Shown piece by piece: positions 34,028-42,667 of a DNA stretch of 64,000 nucleotides (position 1 is its first letter; every line of letters begins with the position of its first letter). Source of the stretch: Streptomyces wedmorensis (GTDB taxonomy: Bacteria > Actinomycetota > Actinomycetes > Streptomycetales > Streptomycetaceae); contig NZ_JNWK01000002.1 in the NCBI RefSeq assembly GCF_000716445.1, forward strand, positions 62,001 through 126,000, in the 5' to 3' direction. The notes beneath the pieces are model-generated. The model searched no databases and was not told where the DNA came from. It saw only the letters and a list, made by a program, of their open reading frames with translations. Both the position numbers and the translations under genes were made by a program.

Positions 34028-34621
34028 ATGAGCACCGCCGCCGCCCCCGCCCGCACCCTCCGTGCGGGCACCGTCCTCGCCGACCTGATCCCGGCGAGCC
34101 GTGCCCGCGACATCGCCCTGGTCGTCGGTGGCGCCGCCCTCACCGGTCTCGCCGCGCAGATCTCCGTCCCGGTCCCCGGCTCCCCGGTCCCGGTCTCCGG
34201 CCAGACCTTCGCCGCGCTGCTCGTCGGCACCGCGCTCGGCGCCCGACGCGGCTTCCTCGCCCTCGCGCTGTACGCGGTGGCCGGCATGGCGGGAGTGCCG
34301 TGGTTCGCGCAGGCCACCTCCGGCTACGGCATGCCCTCCTTCGGCTACATCCTCGGCATGCTCCTCGCCTCGACCGTCGTCGGAGCCCTCGCCCGCCGTG
34401 GCGCCGACCGCTCGGTGCTCCGCACCGCCGGCGCCATGGTCCTCGGCTCGGCGATCATCTACGCCGTCGGCGTCCCCTACCTGGCCCTCGCCACCGGCAT
34501 GACCCTCGGCCAGGCCGTCGCCGCCGGCCTCACCCCGTTCCTCATCGGCGACGCCCTCAAGGCCGCCCTCGCGATGGGCGCCCTGCCGGCCGCCTGGAAG
34601 CTGGTCGGCCGCAAGGGCTGA
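34028..34621 (+). CDS. bioY: Biotin transporter substrate-specificity component BioY
   Basis: A 197-residue membrane protein with six helices. The signatures are VPVPGSPVPVSGQTFAALLVGTALGARRGFLALALYAVAGMAGVPWFA (helices 1-3) and FLIGDALKAALAMGALP near the end. BioY binds biotin with high affinity and works alone or with an ECF ATPase module. No ecfA/ecfT genes adjoin it, so it either acts alone or shares a module from elsewhere. It sits between amino-acid permease genes on the opposite strand with no evident functional link. ATG 34028 is preceded by GCGGAG. Confidence 0.92.
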   Translation: MSTAAAPARTLRAGTVLADLIPASRARDIALVVGGAALTGLAAQISVPVPGSPVPVSGQTFAALLVGTALGARRGFLALALYAVAGMAGVPWFAQATSGYGMPSFGYILGMLLASTVVGALARRGADRSVLRTAGAMVLGSAIIYAVGVPYLALATGMTLGQAVAAGLTPFLIGDALKAALAMGALPAAWKLVGRKG

Positions 34622-34652
34622 GCCCCGCGGACACGCGAGGAGGGCTATCGGG

Positions 34653-36110
34653 TCACAGCTGCTCGAGCTCTGTCTCCGGCTGGGCGGAGAGCTTCCCGAA
34701 CTTCTGCCGGACCAGCGCCACGGCGATCACCAGCGCGGCCACCAGCAGCGAGAGGACGACCTGCTCGCGGGCGCTGCCGCCGTCGTAGAGCATGTAGCCG
34801 AGGACGAAGACGATCATGCCGATCGTCGCCCAGGTCAGGTACGGGAAGAGCCACATCTTCACGACGAGCTTCTCCGGCGTCTCGCGCTGGATGATGCCGC
34901 GCATCTTCAGCTGGGTCACGCAGATGACCAGCCAGACGAAGAGCGCGACCGCGCCGGAGGAGTTCAGCAGGAAGGCGAAGACGGTGTCCGGCCACTTGTA
35001 GTTGAAGAAGACCGCGACGAAGCCGAAGACGACCGAGCCGAGGATCGCCGCCGTGGGCACGCCCCGCTTGTTGACCTTGGCGAAGGCCTTCGGCGCGTCG
35101 CCGCGCTGCCCGAGCGAGAAGGCCATGCGCGAGGCCGTGTAGAGGCCCGAGTTCAGGCAGGACAGGACGGCCGTGAGGACGATCACGTTCATGATCTGGC
35201 CGGCGTTCGCGATGCCGATGGAGTCGAGGGCGGCGACGTACGAGCCCTTCTCGACGATCGACTTGTCGTTCCACGGCAGCAGGGTCAGGACGATGAAGAT
35301 CGAGCCCAGGTAGAAGACGCCGATCCGCCAGATCACGCTGTTGGTGGCCTTGGTGACCGCCTTCTGCGGGTCCTCGGACTCACCGGCGGCCAGGGTGACG
35401 ATCTCGCTGCCCATGAAGGAGAAGACGACCATCAGCACACCGGTGAGGATCGCCCCGGCGCCCATCGGGAAGAAGCCCCCGCTGTCGGTGAGGTGCGCGA
35501 AGCCCGCGCCCGGGTTGTCCGAGCCGGGGAGCACGCCGAAGACGGCCAGCATGCCGATGACGACGAAGGCGCCGATGGCGACGACCTTGATCCCGGCGAA
35601 CCAGAACTCGAACTCGCCGTACGAGGCGACCGAGCCGAGGTTGGTGATGGTGAGCACCACCATCACGATGAGCGCCCAGCCCCACTGCGGTACGGCGGGG
35701 ACCCAGCTCTCCAGGATCTTGGCGCCCGCGGTGGCCTCGACGGCGAGGACGACGACCCAGAAGAACCAGTACAGCCAGCCGATGCTGAAGCCGGCCCAGC
35801 GGCCGAGGGCGCGGTCCGCGTAGGCGGAGAAGGAGCCGGAGGACGGCCGGGCGGCGGCCATCTCGCCGAGCATCCGCATCACGAAGACGACCATGGCGCC
35901 GACGAGTGCGTAGGAGAGCAGGATCGCGGGACCCGCCGCGGCGATGCCGGAGCCGGAGCCGACGAAGAGGCCGGCGCCGATCACACCGCCGATGGCGATC
36001 ATCGACAGGTGACGGTTCTTGAGTCCGGCCTTGAGGCCGTCGGAGGAGGGCGCGGTCCCGGTGGTGCCGGTCTCCTGGCCGTCCTTCGTCAGGGTCGGTT
36101 GCGTGTTCAT
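34653..36110 (-). CDS. Amino acid permease (APC superfamily), copy 3
   Basis: A 485-residue permease from ATG 36108-36110 (MNTQPTLTKDG) with GAGGAA upstream. It has twelve helices; helix 1 region KNRHLSMIAIGGVIGAGLFVGSGSGIAAAGPA, then MLGEMAAARPSSGSFS and a GSEIVTLAAGESEDP loop typical of GABA/aromatic amino-acid permeases. It is related to copies 1 and 2 but more distant, and lacks the 64-bp identical stretch. Substrate unknown. It converges on bioY with a 31-bp gap, so the two transcripts probably overlap. Confidence 0.9.
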   Translation of the reverse strand: MNTQPTLTKDGQETGTTGTAPSSDGLKAGLKNRHLSMIAIGGVIGAGLFVGSGSGIAAAGPAILLSYALVGAMVVFVMRMLGEMAAARPSSGSFSAYADRALGRWAGFSIGWLYWFFWVVVLAVEATAGAKILESWVPAVPQWGWALIVMVVLTITNLGSVASYGEFEFWFAGIKVVAIGAFVVIGMLAVFGVLPGSDNPGAGFAHLTDSGGFFPMGAGAILTGVLMVVFSFMGSEIVTLAAGESEDPQKAVTKATNSVIWRIGVFYLGSIFIVLTLLPWNDKSIVEKGSYVAALDSIGIANAGQIMNVIVLTAVLSCLNSGLYTASRMAFSLGQRGDAPKAFAKVNKRGVPTAAILGSVVFGFVAVFFNYKWPDTVFAFLLNSSGAVALFVWLVICVTQLKMRGIIQRETPEKLVVKMWLFPYLTWATIGMIVFVLGYMLYDGGSAREQVVLSLLVAALVIAVALVRQKFGKLSAQPETELEQL

Positions 36111-36306
36111 CAACGCTTCCTCGTGTGTGGGGGGCGCTCGGGTCGCGAGCCTGAGCATTGAACCCTGTGAACAGGGGTGATCGGAAGCCCTCATTCCGGA
36201 TTGTTGTACGGGCGACCTCGCGAGGGTCGAAGGTCCGTACCAGGCCGGGTGAAGGTCCCGACCCCGCTGCCTGCTACCCGGGTCCTGGCGTGCCACACTC
36301 GGTTTC

Positions 36307-36801
36307 ATGCGCGTCTACATCGGTTCCGACCACGCCGGATTTGAACTCAAGAACCACCTCGTCGAGTGGCTCACCGCACACGGTCACGAGGCCGTCGACT
36401 GCGGTCCCCACATCTACGACGCCCTCGACGACTATCCGCCGTTCTGCCTGCGTGCCGCCGAGAAGACGGCCGCGGACCCGGACAGCCTGGGCGTCGTCAT
36501 CGGCGGCTCGGGCAACGGCGAGCAGATCGCCGCGAACAAGGTGAAGGGGGTCCGCGCCGCCCTCGCCTGGAGCGAGCAGACCGCCGCCCTCGGCCGCGAG
36601 CACAACAACGCCAACGTGATCTCCGTCGGCGGCCGGATGCACACCCAGGAAGAGGCGACCAAGTTCGTCGAGATCTTCCTGAACACCCCGTACTCCGGTG
36701 ACGAGCGTCACACCCGCCGCATCGACATGCTCACCGCGTACGAGAACACCGGCGAGCTCCCCCCGATCCCGGCGCACCACCCGCAGGAGCCGACCGCCTG
36801 A
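36307..36801 (+). CDS. rpiB: Ribose-5-phosphate isomerase B
   Basis: A 164-residue enzyme interconverting ribose 5-phosphate and ribulose 5-phosphate in the pentose-phosphate pathway. The signatures are SDHAGFELK at 7-15 and VVIGGSGNGEQIAANK at ~63-78. In the E. coli enzyme a Cys serves as base; here, as in the mycobacterial form, that position is not Cys, and the Glu in NGEQ is the expected base. The stop overlaps the start of the following nei-type gene (TGATG), so the two are co-translated. A CACACT sequence seven bases before ATG 36307 is a weak leaderless -10 candidate. Confidence 0.93.
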   Translation: MRVYIGSDHAGFELKNHLVEWLTAHGHEAVDCGPHIYDALDDYPPFCLRAAEKTAADPDSLGVVIGGSGNGEQIAANKVKGVRAALAWSEQTAALGREHNNANVISVGGRMHTQEEATKFVEIFLNTPYSGDERHTRRIDMLTAYENTGELPPIPAHHPQEPTA

Positions 36802-37610
36802 TGCCCGAGGGGCACACCATCCACCGGCTGGCCGCCGACCACCGCGAGCGGTTCGGCGGCCGGCCCGTGCGCGTCTCCAGTCCGCAGGGCAAGTTCGCCG
36901 ACTCGGCGGCCCTGCTCGACGGCACCGTCCTGGAGACCACCGAGGCCCACGGCAAGCACCTCTTCCTCGGCTTCGAGGGCATGGGCTGGGTCCACATCCA
37001 CCTCGGCCTCTTCGGCAAGGTGAACTTCGGCGACGCCCCCGCCCCGCCGCCCACCGACACCGTCCGGCTGCGGCTCGCCACCCCCGACGCGTACGTCGAC
37101 CTGCGCGGCCCCACCACCTGCGCGTACATCACGGACGCCGAGAAGCAGGCGATACACGACCGCCTCGGCCCCGACCCGCTCCGCGACGGCGACGACCCCG
37201 GCCGGGCCTGGCACCGCGTCTCGAAGTCCCGCACCACCGTCGCCGCCCTCCTCATGGACCAGAAGGTCATCGCCGGCGTCGGCAACGTCTACCGCGCCGA
37301 AGTCCTCTTCCGGCACGGCATCGACCCCTACCGCGCCGGCAAGGACCTCACGCCGGGGGAGTGGGACGCGATCTGGACCGACCTCGCCGCGCTGATGCGC
37401 GAAGGCGTCCGCCTCAACCGCATCGACACCGTCCGCCCCGAGCACACCCCCGAGGCCATGGGCCGCCCGCCCCGCGTCGACGACCACGGCGGCGAGGTCT
37501 ACGTCTACCGCCGCGCGAACCAGCCGTGCCACATCTGCGAGGGCGAGATCCGCACCGCCGACCTCGCCGCCCGCAACCTCTTCTGGTGCCCCACCTGCCA
37601 GTCGGCCTAG
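36801..37610 (+). CDS. Fpg/Nei-family DNA glycosylase (endonuclease VIII type)
   Basis: A 269-residue base-excision repair enzyme. The N-terminus MPEGHTIHRLA has the catalytic P2 (Schiff-base former) and E3 and is of the Nei2-like type, not Fpg (MPELPE). The H2TH region lies at ~150-180 (DQKVIAGVGNVYRAEVLF), and a zinc finger C-x2-C-x16-C-x2-C closes the protein (CHIC...CPTC). It would remove oxidised pyrimidines and nick the abasic site. It overlaps rpiB by one base. A hairpin and a dispersed repeat follow. Confidence 0.9.
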   Translation: MPEGHTIHRLAADHRERFGGRPVRVSSPQGKFADSAALLDGTVLETTEAHGKHLFLGFEGMGWVHIHLGLFGKVNFGDAPAPPPTDTVRLRLATPDAYVDLRGPTTCAYITDAEKQAIHDRLGPDPLRDGDDPGRAWHRVSKSRTTVAALLMDQKVIAGVGNVYRAEVLFRHGIDPYRAGKDLTPGEWDAIWTDLAALMREGVRLNRIDTVRPEHTPEAMGRPPRVDDHGGEVYVYRRANQPCHICEGEIRTADLAARNLFWCPTCQSA

Positions 37611-37613
37611 GGT

Positions 37614-37640
37614 CTGTCCGGCGGATCAGGGCCGGACAGG
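37614..37640 (+). terminator. Hairpin after the nei-type gene
   Basis: TGTCCGGC and GCCGGACA arms around GGATCAGG lie just after the stop at 37610. The sequence GGTCTGTCCGGCGGATCA is a motif I recall seeing repeatedly after Streptomyces genes. It probably serves as a terminator. Confidence 0.6.
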
Positions 37641-37658
37641 CCCCAGTCGCGTCCGCCC

Positions 37659-37697
37659 CGTCGCGGGCGATCGTTCCGCAGGGCGGAACGGGTGGGC
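37659..37697. repeat. Dispersed palindromic element, 39-bp copy
   Basis: Identical over 39 bp to 22967-23005, with the hairpin GTTCCGCAGGGCGGAAC. It lies between the nei-type gene and the convergent acetyltransferase gene. Confidence 0.9.
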
Positions 37698-37764
37698 ACG
37701 ACCCCCACAGGGCGTCTCCCGTCCCCGTCCCGCCCGTCCCCGTCCCGCCCGTCCCCGGACCAGG

Positions 37765-38994
37765 TCAGAACCCGTGCGGCAGCCACGGCGCGACCGGCGA
37801 CCCGAACGCCACCGACGCCTCGACCAGCGCCCCCTCCCGAAGCTCCCGCACCCGCCCGGCCGCGGCCAGCGAGACCAGCGACGTCCCACCCAGGTACGCC
37901 GCCCCCAACTCCCGCACGGACAGCGCCAGATCCGCGGGATCCGACGTCCGCGCGCACACCGCCCCCTTGACGTCCCCCGTCACCCGCCAACGTCCCTCGT
38001 TCCACGGGCAGAACGCGTCCTCGACCTCGAACACCACGTCCACCGGCGCCTGGTACGTCCGCGCCTCCAGCGCCGCGCCCACGTCCACGAGCCGGAGGAA
38101 CAGCGCCTCCCGCGCCTTCGGCTCGCACCGCCGCACGTCCGACACCAGGTGCCGCCAGGCGCCGTCCACCGGACTGCTCTGGATCCGCACCGTCGACGTC
38201 AGGTCCACCGAGCACAGGAACCGCCACAGCGCGGCCTCCGCGGCCGGGTCGAGCGCGAGCACCTGCTCCACCACCACGGAACCGTCCGCCCCCGCGAACG
38301 ACCAGTTCGGCCTGATCGCGTAGTGGGTGAAGCCCACGACCTCGCCGCCCCGCTCCGCCAGCACGCACAGCCGCGGCGAGGCGCCCTCGCGCTCCGACTC
38401 GGGGTCGAGCAGCGGCAGCCGCTCCCAGCCGGGCCGCCGGGCCAGCATCCCGGGCCGCGACGGCACCAGCCGGGCGTACACCTCCTCGCAGACCGCCGAG
38501 GACTCCGCCAGGTCCGCCTGCCGCAGCGTCACCCCGTCCACGCCGTCCGGCAGCGAGAGCCGCACCCGGTTCGTGTCGACCGTCGCGCGCTCGGTCCACG
38601 TCGCGGCGCCGTAGCCGAACCGCCCGTAGATCACCGGCTCGGAGGCCGTGAGCACGGCCACCGGCTCACCCGCCGCCCGTACGTCGTCGAGCTGCCGCCG
38701 CATCATCGAGGTCAGGATCCCGCGCCGCCGGTGCGTGCCCGCCACGCTCACCATCGTCACGCCCGCCGCCGGCACGAGCGCTCCGCCCGGCACCGTGAGC
38801 CGGAACGAGAACGCCCCCGAGGTCCCCACGCACAGGTCCCCGTCCCAGGCACCGAGCGACCGCTCGAACTCCGTCAGGTCCCGCCACAGGGCGCGCGCGT
38901 CCGGTGGCTCGTGAATGCCCCCGAACGCGAGGTCCAGCACCGCGAACCAGCGGTCCCATTCGTTCGGGTCGAGCACCCGGAGTTCAGTCGTCAT
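37765..38994 (-). CDS. Eis-like GNAT N-acetyltransferase
   Basis: A 409-residue protein with the tripartite Eis architecture: an N-terminal GNAT domain (~1-140) with the acetyl-CoA loop VSVAGTHRRRGILTSMM, a second degenerate GNAT domain (~150-290), and a sterol-carrier-like C-terminal domain (~300-409). YGRFGYG carries the Tyr that acts as general acid in Mycobacterium tuberculosis Eis, and the chain ends in Phe, whose free carboxylate is the general base in Eis. Studied relatives acetylate amines, including aminoglycosides at several positions. It is divergent from the PP2C gene. ATG 38992-38994 begins MTTELRVLD. Confidence 0.88.
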   Translation of the reverse strand: MTTELRVLDPNEWDRWFAVLDLAFGGIHEPPDARALWRDLTEFERSLGAWDGDLCVGTSGAFSFRLTVPGGALVPAAGVTMVSVAGTHRRRGILTSMMRRQLDDVRAAGEPVAVLTASEPVIYGRFGYGAATWTERATVDTNRVRLSLPDGVDGVTLRQADLAESSAVCEEVYARLVPSRPGMLARRPGWERLPLLDPESEREGASPRLCVLAERGGEVVGFTHYAIRPNWSFAGADGSVVVEQVLALDPAAEAALWRFLCSVDLTSTVRIQSSPVDGAWRHLVSDVRRCEPKAREALFLRLVDVGAALEARTYQAPVDVVFEVEDAFCPWNEGRWRVTGDVKGAVCARTSDPADLALSVRELGAAYLGGTSLVSLAAAGRVRELREGALVEASVAFGSPVAPWLPHGF

Positions 38995-39085
38995 ATGCCA
39001 TCGATATCAGCGGCGCACGCCCGGGGCGACCCGATTTCACGCACATTGTCACCGGGTACCCCTGCGCGATGACAGGACGTGTGGA

Positions 39086-39091
39086 TAGGGT
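39086..39091 (+). promoter_or_regulatory. -10 box (TAGGGT) upstream of the PP2C gene
   Basis: TAGGGT ends eight bases before ATG 39100; with no ribosome site near the start, a leaderless or nearly leaderless transcript is likely. Confidence 0.4.
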
Positions 39092-39099
39092 CCAGGCCA

Positions 39100-40245
39100 A
39101 TGGGACACCGCGCCGGAGTGAACGCGTACGCGGCCCGGCTGCGCAGGCGCGCCCGCCGGGCCCGCGTCGCCCTGCGCAAGTCCGCCGTCGACTACTTCCG
39201 CGGCGACGGCTCCGACTGGCTCGCCTTCGCCGGACTCCTGCTGATGATTCCGGCCATCGCCTGGGGGACGATCCTCAACCCGATCTGGTGCGCGCCCGCC
39301 GCGCTCGCCCTGCCGATCGTGGCCGGCGGACTGCTGCTGCGCCCCGCCAGCCTGCTCGGTCTCTACGCGACCGCGGCCGGCGCCCTGATCGTCGAGTCCG
39401 TCGTCCTCGGCCCGTACACCCAGGGCCCCGCCCGGGTCACCCCCGGCACCGTCCTCGTCGTCGCCGCCTGCGGCCTCTTCGGGCTGCTCATCGCCCAGTT
39501 CCGGGCCCGGGTCGGCGTGCCCTGGCGGCGCGGCGGCACCATGCTCTTCGACCTGCGCGAGCGCATCCGGGTGCAGAGCGCCCTGCCGCGCCTCCCGCAG
39601 GGCTGGCACCGCGAGATGGCGCTCCGCCCGGCCGGCGGCCAGTCCTTCTCCGGCGACTTCGTCGTCGCCGCCCGCACCCACGGCGGCCGGACCCTGGAGG
39701 TCGTCCTCACCGACGTCTCCGGCAAGGGCATGGACGCAGCCTCCCGCTCCCTGCTGCTCTCCGGCGCCTTCGGCGGCCTCCTCGGCTCGCTCCCGCCGCA
39801 CGGCTTCCTCCCCGCGGCCAACGGCTATCTGCTCCGCCAGAACTGGGACGAGGGCTTCGCCACCTCGATCCACCTCGTCCTCGACCTGGAGTCCGGCGAC
39901 TACGAGCTCTACTCGGCCGGCCACCTGCCCGCCCTCCAACTCCACGCGGGCAGCGGCCGCTGGGAGGAGAAGGACGCCGAGGGCCCGCTCCTCGGCGTCT
40001 ACGACGGTGCCGAGTTCCACCCGGTCAAGGGCTCGCTGCGCCCCGGCGACGTCCTCATGCTCTTCACCGACGGCCTCGTCGAGGCCGCCGACCGGGACAT
40101 CGCCGAGGGCATCGACCGCCTCACCGGCGAGGCCGACCGCTGCGTCGTCGACGGCTTCGAGGGCGTCGCCTGGCACCTCATCGAGGCCGTCGCCAAGGAC
40201 GTCAACGACGACCGCGCCCTCCTCCTCATCTCCCGCCCGGTCTGA
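39100..40245 (+). CDS. Membrane-bound PP2C/SpoIIE-type phosphatase
   Basis: A 381-residue protein starting MGHRAGVNAYAARLRRRARRARVALRK. It has three or four membrane helices at ~38-135 (WLAFAGLLLMIPAIAWG, VLVVAACGLFGLLIAQ) and a SpoIIE-type PP2C catalytic domain at ~160-380: SGDF, VVLTDVSGKGMDAA, LYSAGHLPALQL, LMLFTDGLVEA and DDRALLLI hold the metal-binding Asp residues. Such phosphatases dephosphorylate anti-sigma-factor antagonists in partner-switching networks. No antagonist or anti-sigma gene adjoins it, so the partner is unknown. An in-frame GTG 21 bases upstream is possible but less consistent with the TAGGGT box. Confidence 0.88.
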   Translation: MGHRAGVNAYAARLRRRARRARVALRKSAVDYFRGDGSDWLAFAGLLLMIPAIAWGTILNPIWCAPAALALPIVAGGLLLRPASLLGLYATAAGALIVESVVLGPYTQGPARVTPGTVLVVAACGLFGLLIAQFRARVGVPWRRGGTMLFDLRERIRVQSALPRLPQGWHREMALRPAGGQSFSGDFVVAARTHGGRTLEVVLTDVSGKGMDAASRSLLLSGAFGGLLGSLPPHGFLPAANGYLLRQNWDEGFATSIHLVLDLESGDYELYSAGHLPALQLHAGSGRWEEKDAEGPLLGVYDGAEFHPVKGSLRPGDVLMLFTDGLVEAADRDIAEGIDRLTGEADRCVVDGFEGVAWHLIEAVAKDVNDDRALLLISRPV

Positions 40246-40403
40246 CGCGCCGCCCTCCCCGGGCGAAGTGATCTTCTCCACGACGATTCGTCACCCGGCA
40301 GCGAGGGCAGGGGGGTTGGTGGCACGATGGAGGCAGCGGGGGGTGTTCCGGGACACGGGCTCCCTGGTGGGCAACGTGGGACCGACCGAGGGTGTGATCA
40401 GTT

Positions 40404-40598
40404 GTGGCCATTTCACTGTCTGTGGTGTTGCTCTTGGCAATCATCCTGGTGGTGCTGATCCGCGGGGGGAACCTCAAGGGCGGTCCGGCCGTCGTCGCCG
40501 TCCTTTTCGGCTTCTTCCTCGCCTCCACCGGCATGGCCGACGACATCCAGCGCTTCCTGGACTCGATAACGCAGACGGTCGCCTCCATCAAGTTCTGA
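40404..40598 (+). CDS. Small two-helix membrane protein, conserved in Streptomyces
   Basis: A 64-residue protein starting at GTG 40404: MAISLSVVLLLAIILVVLIRGG, a first helix, then GPAVVAVLFGFFLASTGMA, a second helix, and an amphipathic tail DDIQRFLDSITQTVASIKF. Length and sequence agree with a short conserved Streptomyces family without assigned function. The ribosome site is weak (GAGGG twelve bases upstream). A 16-bp stem terminator follows, so it is monocistronic. Confidence 0.75.
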   Translation: MAISLSVVLLLAIILVVLIRGGNLKGGPAVVAVLFGFFLASTGMADDIQRFLDSITQTVASIKF

Positions 40599-40620
40599 CG
40601 ACGACACCGGAACGAGCGAC

Positions 40621-40654
40621 GACGGGCCCCCGCCGAGGTCGGCGGGGGCCCGTC
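40621..40654. terminator. 16-bp stem terminator
   Basis: GACGGGCCCCCGCCGA (40621-40636) and its complement (40639-40654) with a two-base tip follow the small membrane gene. Confidence 0.85.
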
Positions 40655-40687
40655 GCGCGCGCAGGGCGCGGATCATGTCCGTAACGC

Positions 40688-40717
40688 AGAAAACCCCAGG
40701 ATGACCTGGGGTTTTCT
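40688..40717 (-). terminator. Terminator of the tRNA-Gly gene
   Basis: A 13-bp stem (AGAAAACCCCAGG 40688-40700 with 40705-40717) and ATGA loop lies just downstream of the minus-strand tRNA; the A-rich ends give a U-rich tail. Confidence 0.88.
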
Positions 40718-40722
40718 CGGTT

Positions 40723-40796
40723 TGGAGCGGGTGACGGGAATCGAACCCGCGTAGCTAGTTTGGAAGACTAGTGCTCTACCATTGAGCTACACCCGC
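40723..40796 (-). tRNA. tRNA-Gly (anticodon TCC)
   Basis: All parts fold: acceptor GCGGGTG/CACCCGC, D-stem GCTC/GAGC, anticodon stem CTAGT/ACTAG with loop CTTCCAA (anticodon TCC), T-arm GCGGG-TTCGAAT-CCCGT. The discriminator is T and the CCA end is encoded (complement of 40723-40725). It reads GGA/GGG codons. Confidence 0.97.
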
Positions 40797-40928
40797 ACAG
40801 CGTCGCGCCGCAGGTCACGAGGACCGCGGCACGAGGAGCATGGTAGCCGGTCCACGGCGTTCTTCGCACACCCCGAAAACGGGGGGCGCCGCACAGTCCT
40901 CGTCCATGTACCCTACGTGTCGCACCGA

Positions 40929-41005
40929 CGGGGTGTGGCGCAGCTTGGTAGCGCGTCCGCTTTGGGAGCGGAAGGCCGTGGGTTCAAATCCCGCCACCCC
41001 GACCA
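40929..41005 (+). tRNA. tRNA-Pro (anticodon TGG)
   Basis: Acceptor CGGGGTG/CACCCCG, D-stem GCGC/GCGC, anticodon stem TCCGC/GCGGA with loop TTTGGGA (anticodon TGG), T-arm GTGGG-TTCAAAT-CCCGC, discriminator A, and an encoded CCA at 41003-41005. It is divergent from tRNA-Gly and lies upstream of tig. Confidence 0.97.
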
Positions 41006-41059
41006 TGACGATCACGCGCCCACCTCGCACGTTCTTGATCACGTTGTGGGCGTCATACC

Positions 41060-41080
41060 GCTTGCGGTTACTATGCAAGC
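41060..41080 (+). promoter_or_regulatory. tig promoter region with dyad over the -10 box
   Basis: TACTAT (41069-41074) is a good -10 box, about 100 bp before the tig start, with a weak TTGTGG 19 bases upstream. The perfect arms GCTTGC (41060-41065) and GCAAGC (41075-41080) bracket the -10. This looks like an operator. It does not match the HAIR (CTTGAGT) or CIRCE elements. Confidence 0.45.
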
Positions 41081-41176
41081 TGCGTGCCCGTGTGTCTTTC
41101 TGACCGGGCCGAGCCGCCGGAGCCGCCACACGCGGTATCGGTGGAATCCAGGAATCAGCCACAAGGAGACCGAACC

Positions 41177-42562
41177 GTGAAGAGCGCCGTGGAGACCCTG
41201 AACCCGACCCGGGTTCGGCTCACTGTCGAGGTGCCCTTCGAGGAGCTCAAGGACAGCCTCGACGCGGCGTACAAGAAGATCAACCAGCAGGTCACGGTCA
41301 AGGGCTTCCGCAAGGGCAAGATCCCGGCTCGCGTGATCGACCAGCGGTTCGGCCGCGGCGCCGTGCTGGAGGAGGCCGTCAACGACGCGCTCCCGAAGTT
41401 CTACACCGAGGCCGTCAACGAGGCCGAGGTCAACCCGCTGGGCCAGCCCGAGGTCGACATCACCGAGCTGAAGGACGGCGAGCTGCTGGCCTTCACCGCC
41501 GAGGTCGACATCCGCCCGACGATCGAGATCCCGGACTACTCCGGCATCGAGGTCACCGTCGACGCGGTCGAGGTCACCGACGAGGACGTCGAGAAGTCCG
41601 TGGAGCAGCTCCGCGAGCGCTTCGCCTCGACCTCCCCGGTCGAGCGCGCCGCCCAGGACGGCGACGTTGTCACCATCGACCTCGAGGCCAAGGTCGACGG
41701 CGAGGTGCTGCCCGACGGTGTCGCGAGCGACGTCTCGTACACCATCGGTTCCGGCGAGCTGCTCGACGGCATCGACGAGGCCGTCAAGGGCCTGGAGGCC
41801 GGTGGCGAGGCCACCTTCACCTCGCAGCTGAAGGGCGGCTCCGCCGAGGGCAAGGACGCGGAGGTCACCGTCAAGGTCACCACCGTCGCCGCCCGTGAGC
41901 TCCCCGAGCTGGACGACGAGTTCGCGCAGATGGCGTCGGAGTTCGACACCCTCGACGAGCTCAAGGCCGACAGCCGCAAGCGCCTCGAGAACATGAAGCA
42001 GTTCGACCAGGCCACCCAGGCCCAGGAGCGCGTCCTCGACGAGCTCCTCAAGCTGGTCGAGGTCCCGATGCCCGAGAAGCTTCTCGAGGACGAGATCAAC
42101 ACCCGCAAGCACAACCTGGAGCACCACCAGCTCGGCCAGATGGGCCTCGACCTCGCGAAGTACCTGGAGATCCAGGGCAAGACCGAGGAAGAGTTCCTGG
42201 CCGAGACCAAGGAGCAGGCCGAGAAGGGCATCAAGACGCAGTTCATCCTCGATGAGCTCGTCAACAAGGAGAAGCTCGACGTCTCCCGCGAGGAGCTCAC
42301 CGAGCACCTGTTCCGCCGTGCCGCCTCCTCCGGCATGAGCCCCGACCAGTTCGCCCAGGCCGTGGCCCAGGGCGGCCAGGTGCCGATGCTCGTCGGCGAG
42401 GTCGCTCGCGGCAAGGCCCTCGCGGTCGTCGTCGAGGCCGCCAAGGTCGTCGACACCAACGGTGAGGTCGTCGACCTCTCCGACGACGAGGACGAGGTCG
42501 AGACCGCCGCCGAGGCCGTCGAGGCCGTCACCGGCGAGACCGAGGTCTCCGAGGACAAGTAA
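41177..42562 (+). CDS. tig: Trigger factor (ribosome-associated chaperone, PPIase)
   Basis: A 461-residue chaperone that binds at the ribosomal exit tunnel and folds nascent chains. GTG 41177 has AAGGAG eight bases upstream. The N-terminal ribosome-binding domain carries [14 protein letters not shown], the family's GFRxGxxP signature. The FKBP-like PPIase domain follows at ~155-240 ([15 protein letters not shown]...[21 protein letters not shown]), then the helical chaperone domain to ~430. A ~30-residue acidic tail ([18 protein letters not shown]) ends it. It is upstream of clpP1-clpP2-clpX, the usual actinobacterial order, but is separated from them by a terminator. Confidence 0.97.
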   Translation: MKSAVETLNPTRVRLTVEVPFEELKDSLDAAYKKINQQVTVKGFRKGKIPARVIDQRFGRGAVLEEAVNDALPKFYTEAVNEAEVNPLGQPEVDITELKDGELLAFTAEVDIRPTIEIPDYSGIEVTVDAVEVTDEDVEKSVEQLRERFASTSPVERAAQDGDVVTIDLEAKVDGEVLPDGVASDVSYTIGSGELLDGIDEAVKGLEAGGEATFTSQLKGGSAEGKDAEVTVKVTTVAARELPELDDEFAQMASEFDTLDELKADSRKRLENMKQFDQATQAQERVLDELLKLVEVPMPEKLLEDEINTRKHNLEHHQLGQMGLDLAKYLEIQGKTEEEFLAETKEQAEKGIKTQFILDELVNKEKLDVSREELTEHLFRRAASSGMSPDQFAQAVAQGGQVPMLVGEVARGKALAVVVEAAKVVDTNGEVVDLSDDEDEVETAAEAVEAVTGETEVSEDK

Positions 42563-42593
42563 GAGGCTCCGCGCCCCGGCGCGGAACCCCGTC

Positions 42594-42633
42594 CCACGGG
42601 CCCGTACGCACTGCTGTGCGTCCGGGCCCGTGG
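42594..42633 (+). terminator. Terminator after tig
   Basis: The arms CCACGGGCCCG (42594-42604) and CGGGCCCGTGG (42623-42633) are extended inward by ACGCA/TGCGT pairing. It lies 32 bp after the tig stop. Confidence 0.82.
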
Positions 42634-42667
42634 ACGTACCAGGACCCCTTACACGTCCCCAACTACC

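Noticed and set aside
40723..41005. tRNA genes as an attachment site for an integrated element
   Set aside because: No integrase, no partial tRNA duplication and only core genes on both sides.
40782..41180. Open frame overlapping tRNA-Pro and the tig leader
   Set aside because: It covers a tRNA gene and a promoter and encodes no recognisable protein.
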